Positions 6,192-10,667 of a stretch of DNA of 10,667 bases are shown piece after piece. The notes beneath the pieces are model-generated. The model did no database searches. It had not been told where the DNA came from and worked only from the letters and a program-made list of their open reading frames with translations. The position numbers and the translations under genes are program-made. Positions within the stretch are counted from its first letter, which is position 1; every line of letters starts with the position of its first letter. This stretch comes from an uncultured Lachnospiraceae bacterium (lineage in GTDB: Bacteria > Bacillota > Clostridia > Lachnospirales > Lachnospiraceae): assembly GCA_947594335.1 (NCBI GenBank), contig CANQEC010000067.1, positions 1 to 10,667 of the forward strand. The letters run 5' to 3'.

Positions 6192-7706
6192 ATGAGGAGA
6201 ACGGATACATGGAATATGTATTCAGAAACTCAGCTTGCAGAGCTGGAGAAAATCTGCACGGGTTACAAAAGGTTTCTTGATTATGGAAAGACGGAGCGGG
6301 AATGTGTAAAGGAGGCGGTCCGTCTGGCAAGAAAGGCAGGCTACGTGAGTCTGGATGAGGCGCGCGCGGCCCAAAAAACGCTCGCGGCGGGCAGCAGGGT
6401 ATATGAAATATGCAGGAACAAGATGATCGCGCTGTTTCATATCGGAAGAGAACCGCTGGAGCGGGGGATGAGGATTCTCGGAGCGCATATTGATTCACCG
6501 AGACTTGACGTCAAACAGAATCCCCTTTATGAGGATGGCGGCCTGGCATACCTGGATACGCATTATTACGGAGGCATTAAGAAATATCAGTGGCTGACGC
6601 TTCCTCTCGCCCTGCATGGCGTTGTGGTGAAGAAGGACGGCGGGACGGTGGAGATCAGGATCGGTGAGGACGAGGAAGATCCGGTTGTATTTGTCTCGGA
6701 TCTGCTGATTCATCTCGCCGGTGAACAGATGGAGAAAAAGGCGCGCGCGGTCATCGAGGGCGAAAACCTGGATGTGGTCGTCGGATCGCGGCCCTGGAAG
6801 AAGGAGGAACCCGCGAAGCGGGAGGAGGAAAAAGCTTGTCCAAAAGCCGAAGCTGAAGCGGCCAAAGAAGAAAGCGGCGCAAAAGGAGACGCGGCGGACT
6901 CTGGGAAATGTGAGAAGAAAGAATCTTTCCCAAAAAGTGAGGAGAAAGATATGGTCAGGGAAAATGTCCTTCGGATCCTGCGGGAAAGATACGGGATCGA
7001 GGAAGAGGACTTTCTCTCGGCGGAGATCGAAGCCGTGCCGGCCGGAAGGGCGAGAGACTGCGGGCTTGACCGCAGCATGATTCTCGCGTACGGGCAGGAT
7101 GACCGCGTGTGCGCGTACACCTCCCTGCTGGCGCAGCTTGAGACGGATACCCGGGAGAAAACGTGCTGCTGTCTGCTTGTGGATAAAGAAGAGATCGGAA
7201 GTGTCGGAGCTACCAGTATGAAGTCGCGTTTCTTTGAAAATACCGTGGCGGAGCTGATGGACTGCGCCGGGCAGTACAGCGAGCTGGGACTGAGACGCTG
7301 TCTCGCAAATTCAAGCATGCTTTCCTCGGATGTAAGCGCGGCGTTTGATCCGATGTTTGCCGGATGCTTTGAGAAAAAGAACGCGGCTTATCTTGGGAAG
7401 GGGCTGACGGTCAGCAAGTATACCGGATCCCGCGGAAAGAGCGGCACCAACGACGCGAACGCCGAGTATATAGCGAAGATCCGAAGAATTTTTGAGCAGA
7501 ACGACGTCGCGTTCCAGACGGCCGAGCTGGGAAAAGTGGACCTGGGAGGCGGCGGTACCATTGCCTATATCCTGGCCCTTTACGGTATGGAGGTTATCGA
7601 CAGCGGCGTACCGGTGCTGAGTATGCATGCGCCGGGCGAAGTGACGAGCAAGGCGGATATATATGAGGCAGTGAGGGGATACAGGGCGTTTCTGGCAGAA
7701 GCATGA
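6192..7706 (+). CDS. M18 family zinc aminopeptidase with a charged insertion
   Basis: A 504-residue cytoplasmic metallopeptidase removing N-terminal residues from peptides; M18 enzymes often prefer acidic residues. Visible family motifs: GAHIDSPRLDVKQNPLYED with metal ligand His99; LDRSMILAYGQDDRVCAYTS with the metal-bridging Asp at 303 or 304; DKEEIGSVGATSMKS with catalytic/metal Glu333-Glu334; SSDVSAAFDP with Asp380; and SMHAPGEVTSKADIYEA with His479. All expected metal ligands are present, so it should be active. Its length exceeds the usual 430-480 because residues about 203-253 are a Lys/Glu/Ala-rich low-complexity insert between VVVGSRPW and the helix VRENVLRIL. The ATG at 6192 has GAGGAG 8 nt upstream. 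It appears monocistronic, with its own promoter and a hairpin directly after the stop. A role in peptide turnover is expected; no functional link to its neighbours is evident. Confidence 0.93.
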   Translation: MRRTDTWNMYSETQLAELEKICTGYKRFLDYGKTERECVKEAVRLARKAGYVSLDEARAAQKTLAAGSRVYEICRNKMIALFHIGREPLERGMRILGAHIDSPRLDVKQNPLYEDGGLAYLDTHYYGGIKKYQWLTLPLALHGVVVKKDGGTVEIRIGEDEEDPVVFVSDLLIHLAGEQMEKKARAVIEGENLDVVVGSRPWKKEEPAKREEEKACPKAEAEAAKEESGAKGDAADSGKCEKKESFPKSEEKDMVRENVLRILRERYGIEEEDFLSAEIEAVPAGRARDCGLDRSMILAYGQDDRVCAYTSLLAQLETDTREKTCCCLLVDKEEIGSVGATSMKSRFFENTVAELMDCAGQYSELGLRRCLANSSMLSSDVSAAFDPMFAGCFEKKNAAYLGKGLTVSKYTGSRGKSGTNDANAEYIAKIRRIFEQNDVAFQTAELGKVDLGGGGTIAYILALYGMEVIDSGVPVLSMHAPGEVTSKADIYEAVRGYRAFLAEA

Positions 7707-7737
7707 CAGGAAAAGATCCCAAAAAGATCTTTTCCTG
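7707..7737 (+). terminator. Perfect 12-bp hairpin directly after the aminopeptidase stop codon
   Basis: CAGGAAAAGATC (7707-7718), loop CCAAAAA, GATCTTTTCCTG (7726-7737): 12 perfect pairs starting at the base after TGA. It probably ends or stabilises the mRNA. The four T residues are inside the 3' arm and no T tract follows, so it is not a textbook intrinsic terminator. Confidence 0.45.
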
Positions 7738-7848
7738 CGGCGATAAACAAACAGGGGACCCCTTTTTGAGGAGTTTCAAAAACGCCGTCTGCTGTGTTTT
7801 GGCGGATACGGAAATACGGGAGACGGCAGCGAAAAGGAGGAATGAAAA
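7738..7848 (+). other. Leader region of the ABC importer genes
   Basis: Between the hairpin and the binding-protein gene are several short inverted repeats: AGGGGACCCCT (7753-7763); TTTTTGA/TCAAAAA around a 6-nt loop (7763-7782); and GCCGTCT (7784-7790) with AGACGGC (7821-7827). I see no convincing -35/-10 pair and no match to the TPP riboswitch core sometimes found before NMT1-type importers. The ribosome site AAGGAGG (7834-7840) is 8 nt before the ATG. Confidence 0.3.
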
Positions 7849-8874
7849 ATGAAAAAGAAACTGGCGTGGATGGCGGCGATGACAGCGGCGGCGGCGATGA
7901 CCTTTGCCATGGTATCGGCTGCAGAGGAGACAGAGACAGACGGCGCGGCGGTGCAGGAGGAAGCGGCTGCCGGGAATGCGGATGCGGTGCAGATCGGCTC
8001 CCTGAAGGGCCCGACCTCGATGGGGATTGTGTCTCTGATGCAGAAAGCCGAAAACGGCGAGACGAATATTCCGTATGAATTTACAATGGTGACGGCAGCG
8101 GATGAGCTGCTTGGAAGCGTCATCAGCGGGGATATCGATATCGCGATGGTTCCGGCCAATGTGGCGGGCGTCCTTTACAATAAGACGGAAGGCGGCGTCA
8201 GTGTGATCGATATCAATACACTGGGCGTACTCTATGTGGTGGAGTGCGGCGACTCGATTCAGTCCATCGCGGATCTTGCGGGCAGAACCGTTTACATGAC
8301 GGGAAAGGGCCAGACGCCCGATTACACAATCCAGTATCTGCTTGAGCAGAACGGACTTGGCACGGATGATGTGACGCTGGAATACAAGTCCGAGCCGACG
8401 GAGGTCGTGTCGGTTCTCGCTGAGGATGACACGGCGATCGGACTGCTTCCTCAGCCGTTTGTGACGGCGGCCATGGTGCAGAATGAGAATCTGAAGATCG
8501 CGCTTGACCTGACCGAAGAGTGGGAGAAAGTGCAGGGCGAGGGCGGCAGCAGCCTTGTCACGGGTGTGACGATCGCGAGAAATGAGTTCCTTGAGGAGAA
8601 TTCGGACGCTGTGCAGGATTTCCTGGCGGAGCATGAGGATTCCGCGGCCTGGACGAACGAGAATCCGGAAGAGGCGGCGGAGCTGATCGCCGCGCAGGGA
8701 ATCGTCGCGAAAGCGCCGATCGCGCAGAAAGCGATTCCGTTCTGCAACATCACCTGCATCAAAGGAGAAGAAATGAAAACCGCGCTTGAGGGATACCTGC
8801 AGGTGCTGTTTGACATGGAGCCGGCGTCGGTGGGCGGACAGCTTCCGGCTGAGGACTTCTATTACCTGGGATAA
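7849..8874 (+). CDS. NMT1/SsuA-like ABC transporter substrate-binding protein lacking a lipobox
   Basis: A 341-residue exported binding protein. Residues 1-25 form a signal peptide (three Lys, an Ala-rich core, likely signal peptidase I cleavage near VSA-AEE), followed by an acidic Ala/Glu linker to about 46. The mature domain resembles NMT1/THI5-type periplasmic binding proteins: IGSLKGPTSMGIVSLMQK near the start, ISGDIDIAMVPANVAGVLYN, SIADLAGRTVYMTGKGQTPD, then IGLLPQPFVTAAM. Members bind sulfonates, nitrate/bicarbonate, thiamine precursors or unknown ligands; this sequence does not settle which. It lacks the usual lipoprotein cysteine after the signal core, odd for a Gram-positive importer. 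Its partner is the permease-ATPase fusion 126 nt downstream. The ATG is supported by AAGGAGG at 8 nt. Confidence 0.9.
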   Translation: MKKKLAWMAAMTAAAAMTFAMVSAAEETETDGAAVQEEAAAGNADAVQIGSLKGPTSMGIVSLMQKAENGETNIPYEFTMVTAADELLGSVISGDIDIAMVPANVAGVLYNKTEGGVSVIDINTLGVLYVVECGDSIQSIADLAGRTVYMTGKGQTPDYTIQYLLEQNGLGTDDVTLEYKSEPTEVVSVLAEDDTAIGLLPQPFVTAAMVQNENLKIALDLTEEWEKVQGEGGSSLVTGVTIARNEFLEENSDAVQDFLAEHEDSAAWTNENPEEAAELIAAQGIVAKAPIAQKAIPFCNITCIKGEEMKTALEGYLQVLFDMEPASVGGQLPAEDFYYLG

Positions 8875-9000
8875 AATGCGGCATGTGTTCTAAACGTCTG
8901 TCAAGGACTGTGGCCTGGTGAGGCGTTTGTGAAATCGGCAGTAACATCGGCCAAAATAAAGCGGAGCCCCGAAGCGGGAAGCAGACCGCAGGGTATTATT

Positions 9001-10494
9001 ATGAACGATAAACCTAAGAAGATGAGAAGCGCCGTGATCCTGATCATCTGGCTTATCCTCTGGCAGGCAGCGGCCGCGCTCATTCACAACAAAATCATAT
9101 TTGTCGGTCCCCGGGAGGCGGTTCTTTCACTTGTCTCCCAGATTGGGACCGGGGAATTCTGGCGGACGATCTTTTCATCTTTTATCAGAATCGCGGGAGG
9201 TTTTACCGGCGCGTTTCTGGCAGGTATTCTGATGGCAGCGCTCGCCAGCGGTTTTTCCTGGCTGAGAGAATTTCTTGAGCCTCCGACGGCTCTTCTTCAG
9301 TCGGTGCCGGTTGCTTCTTTTGTCATACTTGCGCTGATCTGGATCGGTTCGGAGAATCTGTCCGTTCTGATCACCTGCCTTGTCGTGTTTCCGGTCATTT
9401 ACCGGAATGTGCTGGAGGGGATCCGTCAGACGGACCGCAAACTGCTGGAGATGGCGCAGGTGTTCCGGATGAGCGTGTGGAAAAAGATATGGTATCTGTA
9501 CCGCCCCGCGGTCATGCCGTATCTGCTTGCCGGATGCCGGATCTCGCTTGGGATGGCCTGGAAATCAGGCGTGGCGGCGGAAGTCATCGGCGTGCCCGAT
9601 CATTCCATCGGGGAAAAGCTCTATATGGCGAAGATCTATCTGAGCACGGCGGAGCTGTTCGCGTGGACATTTGTGATCATCGTGGTGAGCTGGGTGTTTG
9701 AAAAGCTGTTTCTGCGGCTGCTGGAGCTGTTTGTCCCGGGAAGGAAGGCAGCAAAAAGCGCGGCGGTCCGCGAAAAGAAGACAGGTGCCAGGGAAGCAGA
9801 AGATGTCCCAGGCGGGAAGGGCGAAAGCCCGTCTCAAAGCGGTAAGGCTCTCCGCGGCGGCCAGGGCAGGGCAGAAAACCGGGAGAAAGAAACGGTTCTT
9901 GCCGCCCAATCCGTATCGAAATCCTATCATGGTGCTAATTCCGTGCTTGAGCAGGAAAGTCTCAGATTGTGCGCGGGAGATATCTGCTGCCTGATGGGAC
10001 CCTCCGGGCGCGGAAAAACGACAATGCTCCGCCTGCTGATGGGACTGGAGCAGCCGGATTCCGGCAGGATCACGGGAAGCGGCCAAAAGAAAATCAGCGC
10101 CGTTTTTCAGGAGGACCGGCTGTGCGATTATCTGAGCGGAATTGACAATATCCGGATAGTCTCCGGAAAGAACGGACTCTTGCAGGATCCGCGCAGACTG
10201 CTTGCCCGTCTGCTGGAGCCGGAGGCGCTGGAGCGTCCGGTGCGGGAGCTGAGCGGCGGCATGAGGCGGAGAGTGGCGATCGCCCGCGCGCTGGCGGCCG
10301 GATCGGAAGTGATCCTGATGGATGAACCGTTCACAGGGCTGGATGAGGAAACCAGGCTCCGGGTGACGGAGATCATCCGCGATACGCTGGACGGACGCGC
10401 GCTGCTGCTTGTGACGCACCAGGCGGAGGATGCGGGCCATCTCGGGGCAAGGCTTGTAACCTTGAAGGAGCGAACAGGGCCCGCGATCGGGTAG
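9001..10494 (+). CDS. ABC importer permease-ATPase fusion protein (SsuC-like plus SsuB-like)
   Basis: One continuous frame of 497 residues from the ATG at 9001. A GTG start at 8929 (GAGG 5 nt upstream) would add 24 residues; I prefer 9001 because the text then begins like a normal permease (MNDKPKK, then TM1), though its ribosome site is weak. Residues 1-247 are a BPD_transp_1 permease with about six membrane segments and an EAA coupling loop near 150-178 (EMAQVFRMSVWKKIWYLYRP). Residues 248-297 are a charged Gly/Lys/Glu/Arg linker. Residues 298-497 are an ABC ATPase: Walker A GPSGRGKTT (Lys339), Q-loop Gln370, signature LSGGM (417-421), Walker B VILMDEP with Glu442, D-loop GLD and His473. 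All catalytic motifs are intact. The ATPase is short (about 200 against 240-260 residues), lacking the usual C-terminal extension. It should form a homodimer and work with the upstream binding protein; the substrate is unknown. Confidence 0.92.
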   Translation: MNDKPKKMRSAVILIIWLILWQAAAALIHNKIIFVGPREAVLSLVSQIGTGEFWRTIFSSFIRIAGGFTGAFLAGILMAALASGFSWLREFLEPPTALLQSVPVASFVILALIWIGSENLSVLITCLVVFPVIYRNVLEGIRQTDRKLLEMAQVFRMSVWKKIWYLYRPAVMPYLLAGCRISLGMAWKSGVAAEVIGVPDHSIGEKLYMAKIYLSTAELFAWTFVIIVVSWVFEKLFLRLLELFVPGRKAAKSAAVREKKTGAREAEDVPGGKGESPSQSGKALRGGQGRAENREKETVLAAQSVSKSYHGANSVLEQESLRLCAGDICCLMGPSGRGKTTMLRLLMGLEQPDSGRITGSGQKKISAVFQEDRLCDYLSGIDNIRIVSGKNGLLQDPRRLLARLLEPEALERPVRELSGGMRRRVAIARALAAGSEVILMDEPFTGLDEETRLRVTEIIRDTLDGRALLLVTHQAEDAGHLGARLVTLKERTGPAIG

Positions 10495-10570
10495 GAGGCG
10501 GTTTTTCCTCCTGCCCGCCGCGCGGCCCGTGTGCTGCGCCAGCAGCAATTTTCCTTACACGGGCCTGCGC
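10493..10570 (+). terminator. Structured 3' region after the ABC importer genes (nested hairpins)
   Basis: AGGAGG (10493-10498) pairs with CCTCCT (10507-10512) around CGGTTTTT, overlapping the stop codon; GGCGG (10497-10501) could instead pair with CCGCC (10515-10519), an exclusive alternative. Then GCGC-GGCCCGTGT (10520-10532) pairs with ACACGGGCC-T-GCGC (10557-10570), 13 pairs with one bulged T, enclosing a small GCTG-CGC-CAGC hairpin. This strong structure probably ends the importer transcript, but no T run follows the large stem. Confidence 0.45.
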
Positions 10571-10583
10571 ATAAAACAGCAGT

Positions 10584-10609
10584 GCAAAATAATAACGCAA
10601 AACAATAAC
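10584..10609 (+). repeat. Tandem 13-bp direct repeat upstream of the last gene
   Basis: GCAAAATAATAAC (10584-10596) is directly followed by GCAAAACAATAAC (10597-10609); 12 of 13 bases agree. It lies 22 bp before the next ATG. It may be a regulator site, or a chance AT-rich duplication. Confidence 0.4.
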
Positions 10610-10631
10610 AGACATGCAAAGGAGTCAGGAA

Positions 10632-10667
10632 ATGCAGTTCAATGACAAAAAACTTTGGAAACAGATC
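10632..10667 (+). CDS. Start of an unidentified gene, truncated by the window edge
   Basis: Twelve codons are visible (MQFNDKKLWKQI). The ATG has a good ribosome site, AAAGGAG at 10618-10624, 7 nt upstream. An in-frame ATG at 10614 is less likely because the ribosome site would then lie inside the coding region. Too short to identify; no membrane or signal character in the visible part. Confidence 0.6.
   Translation, partial: MQFNDKKLWKQI

Noticed and set aside
7738..7848. TPP or other known riboswitch ahead of the NMT1-like importer
   Set aside because: The conserved TPP core (CUGAGA and the second helix motif) is not present; only unrelated short inverted repeats are seen.
7594..8634. 346-codon minus-strand frame over the end of the aminopeptidase and the binding-protein gene
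   Set aside because: It crosses two well-supported plus-strand genes and their spacer; the translation is His/Arg-rich noise typical of antisense frames in GC-rich DNA.
9740..9900. Permease-ATPase fusion as a frameshift artefact
   Set aside because: The frame is open throughout, the linker composition is typical of a flexible spacer, and no ribosome site plus start codon precedes the ATPase part; kept as a real fusion.

Overview
The window looks like chromosomal DNA of a Gram-positive anaerobe of the Clostridia, most likely a Lachnospiraceae-type gut bacterium. The evidence is strong AGGAGG-type ribosome binding sites, a lipobox on the first binding protein, an M18 aminopeptidase of the clostridial kind, a BTAD-domain regulator with a degenerate GGDEF-like tail, and moderately high GC. 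The assignment rests on protein style, not on a marker gene. I saw no tRNA, rRNA, CRISPR array, transposase or phage gene.

Left part, minus strand (1-3765): a hybrid sensor histidine kinase (Cache-PAS-HisKA-HATPase-REC) is followed by a family 1 extracellular solute-binding lipoprotein that runs off the left edge. The stop of the kinase and the start of the binding protein overlap as ATGA, so the two are one transcription and translation unit. This suggests a binding protein that works with the sensor, or a sugar-uptake locus under its control.

Centre, plus strand (4037-5909): across a divergent promoter region lies a compact three-gene operon. It encodes a 68-residue protein, a SARP/BTAD-type transcription regulator (406 aa) and a 150-residue protein, and both junctions are ATGA overlaps. 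The small protein and the C-terminal third of the 150-residue protein are homologous (gapless, 12 of 42 identical, W-Q-G and F-R-S motifs). The regulator is therefore bracketed by two proteins sharing one uncharacterised domain. This is the best candidate in the window for an undescribed system.

Right part, plus strand (6192-10494): an M18 aminopeptidase with its own promoter carries an unusual charged insert of about 50 residues. It is followed by a two-gene ABC importer unit: an NMT1/SsuA-like binding protein without a lipobox cysteine, then a single polypeptide fusing permease and ATPase. The substrate cannot be read from the sequence. A new gene begins at 10632 and runs off the right edge, preceded by a large stem-loop and a tandem 13-bp repeat.

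The intergenic regions contain recognisable promoters (minus strand 3884-3856; plus strand 6109-6137), a 20-bp palindrome next to the SARP operon -10 box, and several hairpins.
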